DNA from: Clostridiales bacterium
GTDB taxonomy: Bacteria > Bacillota > Clostridia > Oscillospirales > Acutalibacteraceae
NCBI GenBank assembly: GCA_012840445.1
Contig: DULI01000006.1
Span: forward strand, 1 to 63,239
Direction of reading: 5' to 3'
Length of the DNA: 63,239 nt
Numbering within the stretch: the first letter of the stretch is position 1; the number at the start of each line of letters is the position of its first letter. Position numbers and translations under genes: made by a program. This document shows positions 16,940 to 28,800 of the stretch, in pieces. The notes below the pieces were generated by a model. It was given only the letters and a program-made list of their open reading frames with translations, was not told the DNA's origin and ran no database searches.

Positions 16940-18211
16940 TTATTTCACATTCGTTGGGGACAAAATGTAGACGGTATCAAGTTTTACGCCCTGTGCCGCC
17001 GTGATTACATCTTCTCTGTTAACCGTTTTTACCTTTTGTGCCAGCTCATCCGGAGACCAGGGCTGGCGGTCAAAAACGCGGTCGGTATACCAACGGTCGA
17101 TGTGCTCAGGCACATCCAGCACGCTTGTAAAATAATTGGAAAGACTCTTTAAAGACGATTCTAGCTCCGAATCCTCAAATTGCCCTTTTTTCATAATCTC
17201 TAGCTGGTTTAATATTTCTTCCTTTGCCCTTGTCACATTGTTAATGTCAACGCCTGACTGCACGAATATAAGCCCCTTGCGGCGGTTGGCACTTGCCGAG
17301 CAATAGTAGCAAAGGCTAAGTTTTTCGCGCACATTTGTAAACAGCCTTGAATAAGGCCCGCCGCCGTACACATCGTTCATGACAAGCAGCGGCAATGTTT
17401 CCTCGTCGGAACCAGACTGCCCGGTCCTAAAGCCCATAACCAGCTTGCCCTGCGTTACATCCATTTCCTCGGTTACTTCTAGGGGATTTTCGGGGGCAGC
17501 GCCTGTACTGTTGCCCGGCAAAGCGGCGTTTTCGCGCCTTATTGCCGAAAAGGCGGACTTGAACCTTTCCCAAATACCGTCGGGCAGCGTGCTGCCGATA
17601 ATATTAATCCTGATATACGCCGACCTTAATGCCCGTTCCCAGGCGTTATAAACATCATCATCGTTAAGCTCTTTAGCGCTTTCGGCGGTTCCGTATTTTG
17701 GAATGCCAAAGGGCTCATCTTTGCACATTAACGCCTCGCATCTTGCCAGAGCATATCGGCGCTTGTCGTTAATCTCTCCCTCAATTCTCTCAAGCAGCAG
17801 CCTTTTTTCACGCTCAACAACGTCGCTTTTAAAGCTGCCGTCGTCTAATGCCGGGTTAAAAATCAGTCCGGCGAGCAATACCGCAGCTTCATTTACTACG
17901 TCGCTGCCGTCCAGGGTATATTTGTTATCAATGACATTTATAGAAAGCTTCAGTACCTGGCTGTCGCCCAGTTTATATGCATCTGCCCGTAGCCTTGCAC
18001 CATACAGCTCGTTAAGCTTCTGGTTAAGGCTTGTAAAATCCGGGTATTCCCCGCTCGAGCTTGCAAGGCAGTAAGGCAGTATTGCATTAGAGGACACCGT
18101 ATCCCAGCTTAATCCCTGATAAAAGTTTACCGAAATCTGGGTGGTCTTGAAACGCGGATTTTTAATAAACAGCCCTTCAACCCCTGGGGCTATATCCACA
18201 ATCTGCGGCAT
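16940..18211 (-). CDS. M16-like protein without zinc motif, YmfF-like
   Basis: This is a 423-residue homologue of M16 peptidases that lacks the HxxEH zinc motif, as expected of the inactive partner. It retains the family C-terminal signature VMNDVYGGGPYSRLFTNVRE with LSLCYYCSA. I start it at the ATG at 18211, which has AAGGAGG 7 bases upstream, not at the in-frame GTG 24 bases earlier. It probably forms a heterodimer with the adjacent HFLEH-bearing gene. The pair is best viewed as a single proteolytic or peptide-processing unit. Confidence 0.88.
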   Translation of the reverse strand: MPQIVDIAPGVEGLFIKNPRFKTTQISVNFYQGLSWDTVSSNAILPYCLASSSGEYPDFTSLNQKLNELYGARLRADAYKLGDSQVLKLSINVIDNKYTLDGSDVVNEAAVLLAGLIFNPALDDGSFKSDVVEREKRLLLERIEGEINDKRRYALARCEALMCKDEPFGIPKYGTAESAKELNDDDVYNAWERALRSAYIRINIIGSTLPDGIWERFKSAFSAIRRENAALPGNSTGAAPENPLEVTEEMDVTQGKLVMGFRTGQSGSDEETLPLLVMNDVYGGGPYSRLFTNVREKLSLCYYCSASANRRKGLIFVQSGVDINNVTRAKEEILNQLEIMKKGQFEDSELESSLKSLSNYFTSVLDVPEHIDRWYTDRVFDRQPWSPDELAQKVKTVNREDVITAAQGVKLDTVYILSPTNVK

Positions 18212-18303
18212 TGCCAGTCCTCCTTGAAAGTTCACAAGCTTAATTTCCTAAAAATTATAACATAATGTCACATATAACGCCAGATTGTTGGTAAAAATTT
18301 TAC

Positions 18304-21300
18304 TTAAATTTTGGCAGGATTATTTACAACCGTAACCTGTGCGGAATGCTTGCCTTCCATCAATCTTATGCTGTCGGTTCTCTGTCCGTCGAAAATTATC
18401 TTTTCTTCATCCCCCACAAATACATCTATTAACAAGTCGCAACCGTCCATAACTATACGCACGCTGTATTCTTTAATCCCCGATGGCAGGTGCGGGTCTA
18501 CTTTTACGGTATCCCCCTCTATGGAAATGCCGAGCATTGTTTTCAGTATTGTACGGTAGAACAATCCACCAGAGCCGGTATACAGGCTCCAGCCGCCTCG
18601 GCCTGCCCTGTCGACTGATGAGTAGATATCGGCGGCAATGGCATAGGGCTCGAGTTTGTAACGCTCTGCCCTCTCAGGAGTTTCAGATATTGTAACAGGG
18701 GAAATCATTTTAAGCAGTTCATATGCCCTGTCTGCCTTGCCGTGCAAGAACAATGCGACAATATACCAAATTGCACCGTGGGTATACTGCCCACCGTTTT
18801 CCCGAACGCCCGGCATATATCCCCTAATATAACCCGAGTCAAATTTATCAAACGGCGGGGTAAAAAGCTTAATAATGCCGTGATTTTTATCTACCAACAG
18901 ATCTTCTGCCGCCTGCAGCGCCATGTCAATTCTTTCTTTGTCCTGCATTCTGGACAGCACAGCAAAGGCCTGCGGCAGTATATCTATTTGCATTTCAGCG
19001 TTTTTGGGGTGCCCAAGCGGGCTTCCGTCGTCCATAAACGCTCTGACATACCAGTTTCCTGCCCAGGCGTTTTTGTCAACTGCAGATTTTAGCTCTTTGG
19101 CGCGGGCAAGCAAATCTTCCCTGGTATCTACATCCCCCTTGTACTCTGCAAGCTCTGCCATTTCTTCAAAAACTATTGCGGCAAACTGTGCAAGCCATAC
19201 GCTTTCCCCTTCTCCCTCCTCGCCGACCTTTGAAAGTCCGTCGTTCCAGTCGCAGCTGCCAATCAGCGGCAGTCCGTGCCGACCTAATTTTACGGTATTA
19301 ATTGCCCTTAGGCAGTGCTCATAAATGCTGGCCTTTTTGTCCCCCAGTACCGGCGCGAAAAACCTCTGTTTTTCATCCTTTTCCAATACCGGTGCGGACA
19401 GGAAACCTACTTCCATATCCAATATCGAATAGTCTTTGGTGCGCTTTATATATCTGTAAACGGCATAGGGTAGCCACAGCATATCGTCCGAGCATCGGGT
19501 ACGCACGCCTACATCGCCTGTTGGCAGCGGGTGCCACCAGTGCAGCACGTCGCCCTCTTCGAACTGATGGGCAGCGCAGCGAAGTATATGCTCCTTTGCC
19601 TTCTGCGGATTCCAAATCATTAGTGCGCAGATATCCTGAAGCTGATCCCTGTATCCAAACGCTCCGCCACACTGATAGAATCCTGTGCGCCCGTTTATGC
19701 GGCAGTCTTCAATTTGAGCCGGCAGCCAGTGATTAAACAAAAGATTAAGCCCCTCATCGGGTGTATTTATTTCAATTCGGTTTTGCGCTTTTTGTTCCGG
19801 TACAGCCTCTATTACTGATGATAGGGCTTCCCTTTCCTGGGCAAATCCGAAAATAAACTGGATATTTTCATCCCTTTTGGGAGGCAGGCGCCTTTTGACG
19901 ATAACTGCCGCGCACGGGTCAACCAGCGGGCACAATGTTCTGTTATCCCATCTGCCGCAAAGGAAAGACGCCCTGTCGCAACAATAGCCATCTGCCCCGC
20001 CCTTGGCGGTCAAAATTGCATAACCGGGCACTGCGGTGTTAAACCCGTTTTTCAAAACCAGCGCGTTATTCTCCCATCTGGATATAATTTGCCGGGAGCC
20101 GCTGCGGTTAATTCCCAAAACCGGCTCGGTGTAATAAGCGATTTCCATGTCCTTTTCCCCTTCCGAATGAAGGTTTACATCAATTCTTTTCGACATACCA
20201 ACAACGGTTACCGAAACGGTATAGGAAATTCCCTCTATTTCACCCCTGTATAAAGCCTGACCCCGCTTAAAGGTAGCCTCAGAGCCGTAAATCATGTCAT
20301 AATACCGGTCCCCCACTTTTATTATTAACAGTTCTCCGCGGTTGTCGGTACGGGTGTCGTTATACCAGGGGGTAAGTTTGTTCTCGCGGCTGTTTAACGC
20401 CCAGGTATAGCCCAAAGCGCTGTCGGACACAAGCGTGCCGAAATGTTCATTTGCTATTACAATACACCAGGGCAGCGGCGGTTTTTTGGTAATGGTAATG
20501 CTGTCGCCGTGAAATACCCCATTTGTTACTGCATATCCTTGAATCTCCCTTTGGGTATAACTTGCCGGCAAAAAGTTTACTGGCCTGAACTCCGGCACGA
20601 TCTCTGCAATGCTTGTGGGGGTTTTAGGCGCAATATACCTTGCGGCAGCGTAAAGCGATTCCACTTCCGGCCCCCTGCCCTCTAAATTGATAAACCTGAT
20701 ACCGCCGTTCATATCAAGCAGCATGTGCTGGCCTTCTCTAAGCACCAGCTCCCTGCCGGCGGCAATTATCTTCTCGGCCTCCTCTGCAGGTTTTCTGAAG
20801 GTTACAACAAGGTCGACCACAATACCCCAGCGCCGTAATTTTTTGTGAAGCTTAATATAGGGAATTGCCCTGTCCAGATCGGCGGCGTTGTTAACCTCAA
20901 TTAAAATTATTGGGTAATCGCCCGAAATGGATAGGCTCCAAAGCCCGTGCACACCCATGGTGTTGTTGCAGCTGGCATCCCGCCGCTCATCATTATCCCC
21001 ACAGGCAAACAGAAGTTTTGGGAGAATTACTTCAGAAAGCCTTGACTCTATGCTGCCGTCAAACAGCGGCGCATTGGCCACATTGTGAGCCGTCCTGCGG
21101 CAGTCAATCAGCCTTGATACTACTTCCTCGCTTGAACGCCCTGCAGTAAGCAGCATAGTGTACTCCTTTTTCGATTTCGGCGCAAGGTTCATTTTTATTC
21201 TGATCGCTGCGCAGGTGTCGGGTATGCCTGCACCCTTTTTTAGCTCAATATTCTTTCTCAGCAGCGACATAACGCCCTCAGGCCGAGTGAGTATTTTTTC

Positions 21301-24300
21301 GCGGTCAAGCTCGTATTCAAAATCAACTTCTTCTGCAAACCCCAGCGCCAAATAAACGCTCGAATTTTCGCCCTCCCGCGGGCGCCGGGAGAATACCAGC
21401 GTATTTGTTACATTCCTGTACTCCCCATGAACAAAAAGTCTTGAGAATGCCGGGTGTGCCGAATCATCTTCATTTCGCGCAAGGGACGGTTCCATATATA
21501 TTAGCAGGCTTACCTCTTTTGGTTTGTTTGTAATGTTTTTTAAGGTAAAACGCCTTATTTCACAGGGCAGCAGTTCGTGCACCTGCACCTTCATAAAGGC
21601 CTCTATCCCGGCACTTTCACAGAAGAAATCGGCGCTGTTTTTGGTAAACTCCACTTCGTATTTATTGTCCTCATCATATTTTGGCGCCTTTGTTATTGAA
21701 AAGGTCTTTTCCCCGGCATCCACTATTGCAAAGACGCCTAACGGCCGCCTTAGCAAATCGTCGCTGCGCCGCAGCACATCGACACCCTGGCAGCTGCTGA
21801 TACTTGCTCCCACATCAGTAATGGCTACACTCCATTCCGAATTGGACAAAAAGTGTACTCTTGGTCTTGTTGGGTTGATATTATCAAAGATTTCCGTCTC
21901 CATAACCTTCCTTCCCGGTTTTTCTGGTACATCCTGCATAATATGGTGGTTATGCACAACCGCGCCGGATGGTATCTTTTCTTCAAGCAACTCCTTTGCA
22001 GCTTGCATGCCATCGGCATTCATAAACCTTTTTTGCATTATATTGTCATGAAGTACATTGAGGATTGAAAGAAAACTCATTCCCACATGGTGTGCCATGT
22101 AGTTCTTAATTATGGCAAATTTGGCTCCCACCCTTGAACTTGTAAAATCCACCGCCTCATAAAATCCGAATCTTCCGGTCATCCCCATGCTTTCCAATCT
22201 TTCAAGGTTTTTTAATGCCGCATGGGGGGCTATAGAAAGCGCTAAGAAGGATGAGTAGGGTGAGACGACATATTCGTTGTCAAGCCCTCTTTTTAACCCC
22301 AGCCTTGCTATTCCATGAGCTTTGTACTGGTAGTTGAGCATATTGTCAAAGGCGTAATAGGCGCTCTCGCTGCAACCCCACGGCGCGCGAAGCTTGGAAG
22401 CCCGTTTGCGCTGGGTATATAGGCAGAACATAAGCGCCTCGGAGCAAAGGGAATTTGGCCGGATAGGCAGCAGAAGCTGTGGCATAAAGTATTCAAACAT
22501 TGTCCCCGTCCAGGAGGCAAGACCAATATACCCGTCCTGCCGCACAAGCAGCCTACCCAAAGCCGCCCAGTGGTTTACCGGAACCTGGCGCCTTGCTATG
22601 GCAAAATAGCTTGTCATGCGCGCCTCGCTCATAAGCAGGTCATAAAAAGATGTGGTAAGTGTGTCGTTTTCTAGGTCGTAACCTATGTGGAACAATTTGC
22701 GTTTTCGGTTATACAGCGGCTTTAGGTCGGTTTCGTCAATTATTTTTTTAATCCGCCTTATTAAGTTATTAATTTCATCCGATTCGGTTTTATACTCGCG
22801 CAGTCCCTCCATAAGGGCCGTGAGGCAGCAAACAAAATTACCCGAATCAACAGTTGAGACTATACGCGGCCTTAAAGGTTCAAGGGTCCTTGTGTCATAC
22901 CAGTTGATTAGGTTTCCGTGCCATTTTTCCAATTTTTCAATTGTATCGAGACTTTTGGAAATTCGGAGAACCATGGTTTCGGTATCAATAAACCCGAAAT
23001 CCCTCGCTGCAAGCGTGCACAAAAACATAAGGCCGATATTGGTAGGCGATGTCCTGTGCGCCACCGCAAAAACCGGCGACTCCTGGATGTTATCGGGCGG
23101 CAGATAGTTGTCCGAAGCCTTGCAAAGCTGTTCATAATATCCCCACATCGACGCGGCATATGAGCGCAGCTTCTCTTTTTCCCTTTGGGACAGCTTTACT
23201 TTCCGTTTTACGGTTTCTTTTCTTGTAAAGTACACAACAAAGGGCTCGATAACAGCCAGAAGCGAGGCCGCATAAACAAACCAGCCGTATCCAAAAACAA
23301 ACAGCAATATGCCTCCCAGAACAGAAGGCCAGCATTTTACAAGCACAGTGGCGAAACCCTGTTCGGCCGTTTCCCTGTCGGCCGCGGTAACCCACTCAAG
23401 CAGGTTTTTCTTGCTGAATAACTGCCGGAAAACTGCTCTTATTATCGCGTCAAGGCTTACATATGCCGTCTGCAGCAGGATTACCATAAACATAAAGGCC
23501 TGAGCCAATGCGGTACCCATCGCAGGCATTACCCTTGAGTGGTATTTGCGCGTAAGCATCTGGAAACCGCCGGTAAACAATATGGTAAGTGCGGCAAACA
23601 CACCGGGGGCGGCCTGGCTTTGCAGCGCCGTTTCGGCTAGAAACTCGCCGGCAAATCGCAGAGGTATTGCAAGAAACAGGCAAATTGCAGCCATAACAGG
23701 GGTTAAGGAGCGGCGTATGTTGTCGAATATCATATATCTGCACACGCCGGGCAGGGGGTTCTTAACCTTGCCGTTTTGTGTCGGAATTTTGGAAAACAGC
23801 CACCTTATATTCTGCCAGTCGCCCCTTATCCAGCGGTGAAGCCGGGAAAGATATGACATAACACCAAGGGGGCAGCTGTCGGTAAACTCCACATCCGACA
23901 AATAGCCGCAGCGCAACACCGAGCCCTCCAAAATATCGTGGCTCAATATCAGCTCATCGGGCAAGAAGGAGGTCATACAGGCATAAAAAGCGTCCACATT
24001 CACAAGCCCCTTGCCCGCGAAATTCGAGCGCCCGAACAAATCCTGATATATGTCCCCCGACAGGGTGTCATACACCGTTACCCCGCCGGCTCCTGACATA
24101 ATCCGTGTAAAAGCCGTCTTATCGGCACTTTCCAAACCCGTGCTTATTCTTGGCGCCAAAATCCCGTAACCCTCAACTACTATTGACTTTTCATGGTCTA
24201 TTACAGGTTGGCATAGCGGGTGGGCGGCAACCGAAACCATGTTCAGCGCCGCGTCCATCGGCATTACCGTATCCGAATCAAGCAAAATCAAATACTTTAC

Positions 24301-25584
24301 TTTTTTTAAAAAGTTCTCGCTATCTTCTAGCACCAGAAAGTTTGATTTCTGGGTTTTAATGTATTTTACAAGTTCGGTAATAGCGCCCCGCTTGCGCTCA
24401 TATCCGGCATATGCCCCCTGGGTGTTGATATACGAGCGCTTCCTTACCACAAGAATGAATCTATTGTTATATTTTTTATTCATAGCGGCTATTTTTCGTT
24501 TCAGCACCTTAACAGCCGCATCATCCTCCGGAAGGTAGGGCTTATCCGCCTGCTTAAGGTCCGCCAGCAGGCAAACTTTTATTGCCCCTTCCCCGTTGGT
24601 CCTTGCAAGCTGCAAAAGGGAGTTGCATACCTCGTCGGCCTTTTCGGGAGACGGCACTAGCCTTGACACCACAATCAATGTAGCTTCCGATTCCGGAATT
24701 GCGCCCTCAAATTCCATGCGCGGCATTCTTCTGACCTTTATCCCCCGCTCGGCTATAATTTCAATCAGCGGCCTCCATGCCTCAATCAGCGGCAGATAAA
24801 TAATTGGGACAAGCCACCAGACATCAAGATACATGGATATTGCCACCGAAAGCAAAAAAGGCAGGGTTAGTTTCAGGAAAATCAGCGCAGCACCCCTTTG
24901 CCGCGCAAGCCTTTCGGCTTTTGGGTTGTAGTAAATCCAATATCCCACATGGCGCTGGCGGCCATCACATTTACATGCTTTGTCTATGAGCTGGCTCGCA
25001 TATTCGTATTCAGAAATTTTTAATTTTCTGGCATTTTCGGCACAAATTTTCCTGTATTCCCACCGCGTCTGTTCGTCCATTCTGGGGTAAACCTTAGCGG
25101 GATCGGTCATGAGTATCTTTTCAAGGCTGCAATATTCTGTGATGTATACGCTAAAATCGATATTTTTTAAGTTGTGAATACCCCCAATTGCCTTAGCTAT
25201 CAAATCGGTTGAATTGTCTTTCACTGCCCTGCAGGCCATATTAAGATAGGCTATGTGCAGCATGACATTCAGATATTCAAAGTCCTCGGTTGTCAGGCTG
25301 TCTCCTTTATCTGTAAGCAGCCTGTCAAGGGATTGGGTCAAATCGTCGGACTCGGCAGCCTCTTTGCAAATATAATACACATACGGCAAATCTTCCCCAT
25401 AAACCTGTTTTGCGGTTCTCAAGCGCCGAAGGGCAAACCGAATTTCCCTTTCAACCAGGTTGTAATTGTCAAGCAGCCATTCGCTAATGGGAAATTTATT
25501 ATCAAAAGCATTATTATAAGCCCTTTTTAAAAAAGCCAAATCGGTTTTCGCCTGTTTACAAAGCAGCTTTATCGATTTGTTCAT
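18304..25584 (-). CDS. giant cyclic beta-1,2-glucan synthase-like protein (GT84-glycoamylase-like-GH94)
   Basis: At 2426 residues this is the largest gene here. In NdvB/Cgs proteins a membrane GT84 domain polymerises glucose from UDP-glucose into beta-1,2-glucan, and a C-terminal GH94-type domain controls chain length. Seen here are membrane helices near 230-280, a GT domain with the DSD motif at 436-438 and HRWIRGDWQ around 583-591, and further helices (about 620-790). A glycoamylase-like region follows (about 860-1220), then two beta-rich supersandwich stretches, and a GH94 catalytic region with DWND at 2112-2115. I take the ATG at 25584, with AGGGGGT just before it; the frame extends 84 bases further up without a ribosome site. 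The glucan product is inferred; a cyclic one cannot be told from a linear one. Confidence 0.88.
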   Translation of the reverse strand: MNKSIKLLCKQAKTDLAFLKRAYNNAFDNKFPISEWLLDNYNLVEREIRFALRRLRTAKQVYGEDLPYVYYICKEAAESDDLTQSLDRLLTDKGDSLTTEDFEYLNVMLHIAYLNMACRAVKDNSTDLIAKAIGGIHNLKNIDFSVYITEYCSLEKILMTDPAKVYPRMDEQTRWEYRKICAENARKLKISEYEYASQLIDKACKCDGRQRHVGYWIYYNPKAERLARQRGAALIFLKLTLPFLLSVAISMYLDVWWLVPIIYLPLIEAWRPLIEIIAERGIKVRRMPRMEFEGAIPESEATLIVVSRLVPSPEKADEVCNSLLQLARTNGEGAIKVCLLADLKQADKPYLPEDDAAVKVLKRKIAAMNKKYNNRFILVVRKRSYINTQGAYAGYERKRGAITELVKYIKTQKSNFLVLEDSENFLKKVKYLILLDSDTVMPMDAALNMVSVAAHPLCQPVIDHEKSIVVEGYGILAPRISTGLESADKTAFTRIMSGAGGVTVYDTLSGDIYQDLFGRSNFAGKGLVNVDAFYACMTSFLPDELILSHDILEGSVLRCGYLSDVEFTDSCPLGVMSYLSRLHRWIRGDWQNIRWLFSKIPTQNGKVKNPLPGVCRYMIFDNIRRSLTPVMAAICLFLAIPLRFAGEFLAETALQSQAAPGVFAALTILFTGGFQMLTRKYHSRVMPAMGTALAQAFMFMVILLQTAYVSLDAIIRAVFRQLFSKKNLLEWVTAADRETAEQGFATVLVKCWPSVLGGILLFVFGYGWFVYAASLLAVIEPFVVYFTRKETVKRKVKLSQREKEKLRSYAASMWGYYEQLCKASDNYLPPDNIQESPVFAVAHRTSPTNIGLMFLCTLAARDFGFIDTETMVLRISKSLDTIEKLEKWHGNLINWYDTRTLEPLRPRIVSTVDSGNFVCCLTALMEGLREYKTESDEINNLIRRIKKIIDETDLKPLYNRKRKLFHIGYDLENDTLTTSFYDLLMSEARMTSYFAIARRQVPVNHWAALGRLLVRQDGYIGLASWTGTMFEYFMPQLLLPIRPNSLCSEALMFCLYTQRKRASKLRAPWGCSESAYYAFDNMLNYQYKAHGIARLGLKRGLDNEYVVSPYSSFLALSIAPHAALKNLERLESMGMTGRFGFYEAVDFTSSRVGAKFAIIKNYMAHHVGMSFLSILNVLHDNIMQKRFMNADGMQAAKELLEEKIPSGAVVHNHHIMQDVPEKPGRKVMETEIFDNINPTRPRVHFLSNSEWSVAITDVGASISSCQGVDVLRRSDDLLRRPLGVFAIVDAGEKTFSITKAPKYDEDNKYEVEFTKNSADFFCESAGIEAFMKVQVHELLPCEIRRFTLKNITNKPKEVSLLIYMEPSLARNEDDSAHPAFSRLFVHGEYRNVTNTLVFSRRPREGENSSVYLALGFAEEVDFEYELDREKILTRPEGVMSLLRKNIELKKGAGIPDTCAAIRIKMNLAPKSKKEYTMLLTAGRSSEEVVSRLIDCRRTAHNVANAPLFDGSIESRLSEVILPKLLFACGDNDERRDASCNNTMGVHGLWSLSISGDYPIILIEVNNAADLDRAIPYIKLHKKLRRWGIVVDLVVTFRKPAEEAEKIIAAGRELVLREGQHMLLDMNGGIRFINLEGRGPEVESLYAAARYIAPKTPTSIAEIVPEFRPVNFLPASYTQREIQGYAVTNGVFHGDSITITKKPPLPWCIVIANEHFGTLVSDSALGYTWALNSRENKLTPWYNDTRTDNRGELLIIKVGDRYYDMIYGSEATFKRGQALYRGEIEGISYTVSVTVVGMSKRIDVNLHSEGEKDMEIAYYTEPVLGINRSGSRQIISRWENNALVLKNGFNTAVPGYAILTAKGGADGYCCDRASFLCGRWDNRTLCPLVDPCAAVIVKRRLPPKRDENIQFIFGFAQEREALSSVIEAVPEQKAQNRIEINTPDEGLNLLFNHWLPAQIEDCRINGRTGFYQCGGAFGYRDQLQDICALMIWNPQKAKEHILRCAAHQFEEGDVLHWWHPLPTGDVGVRTRCSDDMLWLPYAVYRYIKRTKDYSILDMEVGFLSAPVLEKDEKQRFFAPVLGDKKASIYEHCLRAINTVKLGRHGLPLIGSCDWNDGLSKVGEEGEGESVWLAQFAAIVFEEMAELAEYKGDVDTREDLLARAKELKSAVDKNAWAGNWYVRAFMDDGSPLGHPKNAEMQIDILPQAFAVLSRMQDKERIDMALQAAEDLLVDKNHGIIKLFTPPFDKFDSGYIRGYMPGVRENGGQYTHGAIWYIVALFLHGKADRAYELLKMISPVTISETPERAERYKLEPYAIAADIYSSVDRAGRGGWSLYTGSGGLFYRTILKTMLGISIEGDTVKVDPHLPSGIKEYSVRIVMDGCDLLIDVFVGDEEKIIFDGQRTDSIRLMEGKHSAQVTVVNNPAKI

Positions 25585-25741
25585 ATTAAACCCCCTGCTA
25601 TTTGCAATAGCATATGGAATAGTTTTTCCAACCTGCCGCCTGTTAATACAAGATTGGCTGCGCGGCATTTTGGATTTATGTAAAACAACAGAGGGTACAA
25701 AAATATTTAAACCTAAAGGGTAAACACGTACAAAAACACTA

Positions 25742-25770
25742 TTGCCTTGCAGTCTCGTAAATGATACAAT
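25742..25770 (+). promoter_or_regulatory. purL promoter
   Basis: TTGCCT (25742-25747) and TACAAT (25765-25770) are 17 bases apart, with a run of A/T-rich sequence upstream. The purL start is 41 bases after the -10 box, too short a leader for a purine riboswitch. Confidence 0.6.
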
Positions 25771-25811
25771 TTTAATGAATTTTGTGGCCGAATTGTAAAG
25801 TGGAGGATAAT

Positions 25812-28800
25812 ATGGTAAAAAGATTGTTTGTCGAAAAAAAACCGGGATTTGACATAGAGGCTAAAAATCTGCTGCAGGACTTAAAAGACAGCCTTGGCAT
25901 TACTGCAATCCAGCAGCTGAGAATCTTTAACCGATACGATGTCGAAGGCCTGTCTGATGAGGATTTCCTGCTTTCCCGAAACACCATTTTTTCCGAACCT
26001 AATGTGGACACAGTATACGACGAAGAGTTGGATTTGCCAGATGAATGGAATGTCTTTGCGGTCGAATTGCTTCCCGGTCAGTACGACCAGCGGGCAGATT
26101 CGGCAGCTCAGTGCATACAGCTGCTAACCCAGGGCGAACGCCCCAAAGTAGTGTTTGCGCGCGTTATTGCCCTGAAAGGCGATATTAGTATTCCGGAACT
26201 TGAAAAAATCAAAAAATATTTGGTAAACCCTGTTGATTCCCAGCTGGCTTCAATGGAAAAGCCGGCAACCCTTACGCGGGAACTTCCTCCTCCTGAGGAT
26301 GTTAAAATCATTGAAGGTTTTATAAATATGGACGATTCCGAGATAGCGGAGTTTCATCAGAAAATGGGTTTTGCTATGTCAATAGCCGACCTTTGCTTTT
26401 GCAGGGATTATTTTAAATCGGAAAACCGCAACCCGTATGAAACCGAGCTGAAAGTAATTGACACATATTGGTCCGACCACTGCCGCCACACAACTTTTAA
26501 TACAAAAATCGAAAATATCGAGATTGAAAAAGGCAAATTAAGCAAAGCTATCGAAGAGGCGCTTAAGGCTTATTTACTGGCCCGAGAGGAAACCGTCAGG
26601 ACTGACAAGGACATCACCCTTATGGACATGGCGACCATGGGTATGCGCCTGCTTAAAAAACGCGGACTCATCCCCGACCTTGACGAGTCGGACGAAATTA
26701 ACGCCTGTTCAATCCAGGTACCGGTTGAAATAGATGGCAGGCATGAAATATATCTTGTCCAGTTTAAAAACGAAACGCACAACCACCCCACCGAAATTGA
26801 GCCCTTTGGCGGGGCTGCCACCTGCCTTGGCGGCGCCATACGCGACCCGCTGTCAGGAAGGGCATATGTCTACCAGGCCATGAGGGTTACAGGTAGCGGA
26901 GACCCGACCGTCCCGTTTGAAAAAACGCTGCCGGGTAAACTCTCCCAAAAGACCATAACCACCGGCGCCGCCAAAGGATATTCCTCTTACGGCAACCAGG
27001 TCGGGCTTGCCACCGGGCAGGTTGTAGAGCTGTACCACCCGGGTTATGTGGCAAAGCGCTTGGAAATAGGCGCTGTAATTGGGGCCTCCCCCAAAAACAA
27101 TGTCGTACGCGGCGTCCCGTCGCCCGGGGATGTAATTGTCCTTCTTGGCGGCCGCACCGGAAGGGATGGCTGCGGCGGTGCCACAGGCTCCTCAAAGGCG
27201 CATGATTTAAGCTCGATTGAAACCTGCGGTGCCGAGGTGCAAAAGGGCAACCCTCCCACCGAAAGAAAACTGCAGCGGCTTTTCAGAAATCCTGAGGCCT
27301 CAAGGCTGATTAAGCGCTGCAACGACTTCGGAGCAGGCGGAGTATGCGTTGCAATCGGCGAACTTGCGGACGGCCTTAATATTAATCTTGACCTAATTCC
27401 CAAAAAATATGAGGGTTTAAACGGAACAGAACTTGCAATTTCCGAATCACAGGAAAGAATGGCAGTTGTATTGGCCGCAAAAGATGTTGACAAATTCATA
27501 AAACTCGCCGCTGAGGAAAACCTCGAGGCAACCCCAGTTGCAACGGTCAGCAGCAATCGCAGGTTACATATGACCTGGCGCGGCAGGACTATTGTGGATA
27601 TAAGCCGCGACTTTTTAAACACCAACGGAGTTACACAGACCGCCAATGCAAAAATTACTGCGGTTGACCCAAATAACAACTACCGCGACAAGGTACCCTC
27701 AAGCCTTGAAGCTCTTGATACCGCCGACGCATTTATAGAAAACCTTAAAAGGCTTGAAGTATGCTGCCAGAAAGGGCTTGTGGAACGTTTTGACTCAAGC
27801 ATTGGCGCCGGCACTGTACTAATGCCCTTCGGCGGCAAATACCAGCTAACCCCCGAAGAGGCGATGGTGGCCAAAATCCCGGTCGAAAATGGTCAGACCG
27901 ATACTGCTACCGCCATGAGCTACGGCTTTATTCCCGCATTGACCGAGTTTAGCCCCTTCCACGGATCTGCTTTTGCCGTTATGGAGTCTTTAGCAAAGCT
28001 CGCCGCTGTGGGGGCCAATCCTTCCAAGGCTCGGCTTACTTTCCAGGAATATTTTGAAAAACTGTACGATAAACCTGAACGCTGGGGCAAGGTATCAGCA
28101 GCACTGCTCGGTGCCTTTATGGCGCAGCGCGAGATGGGCGTGCCCTCAATCGGTGGAAAGGATTCCATGTCGGGAAGCTTTGAAAACCTGGACGTCCCCC
28201 CAACACTTGTCAGCTTTGCCGTGGGAATTACTAGTGCAGCAAAAACAGGCAGCGCCGCGCTAAAGAAAAGCGGCAGCACGATTGTTTTGCTGCCACTGCC
28301 TGTTGATAATGAAACTCTGATGCCCGACTTTAGGCAGGCTAAACGGTTGTTTGACAAGGTGTCAGACATGGTAGCCGGCGGCAGGATACTGTCTGCCTCG
28401 GTGGTAAAAGAGGGCGGAGCCGCTGCCTGTGTTGCCAAAATGGCATTTGGCAACCGAATTGGCGTTGATTTCGCAACAAATGACAAAAAGATACTGTTTG
28501 CACCTTTAGCAGCCTCCTTTGTGGTTGAAGTCGAAGACACAAGCGAGTTTTCCGAATTTAACCACATAATACTCGGCAAGACTAATTCAGACGGTGTCTT
28601 TAATATAGGCGGCAGGCAAATCCCAATTGATACTGCAATTGAAGCCTGGTGCTCAACCCTCGAACCCATATTCCCACAAAAAACCGGCTTTAAAGTAAAA
28701 ATGGAACCTGAAGTTCCTGAATATACACGAAAACCCACTTTAAGCCCTGCTATAAAAACCGCAAAACCGCGCGTATTCATCCCCGTATTCCCCGGCACCA

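Noticed and set aside
25669-25811. Possible purine riboswitch before purL
   Set aside because: The leader is only about 40 bases after the -10 box and lacks the conserved purine-aptamer loops.
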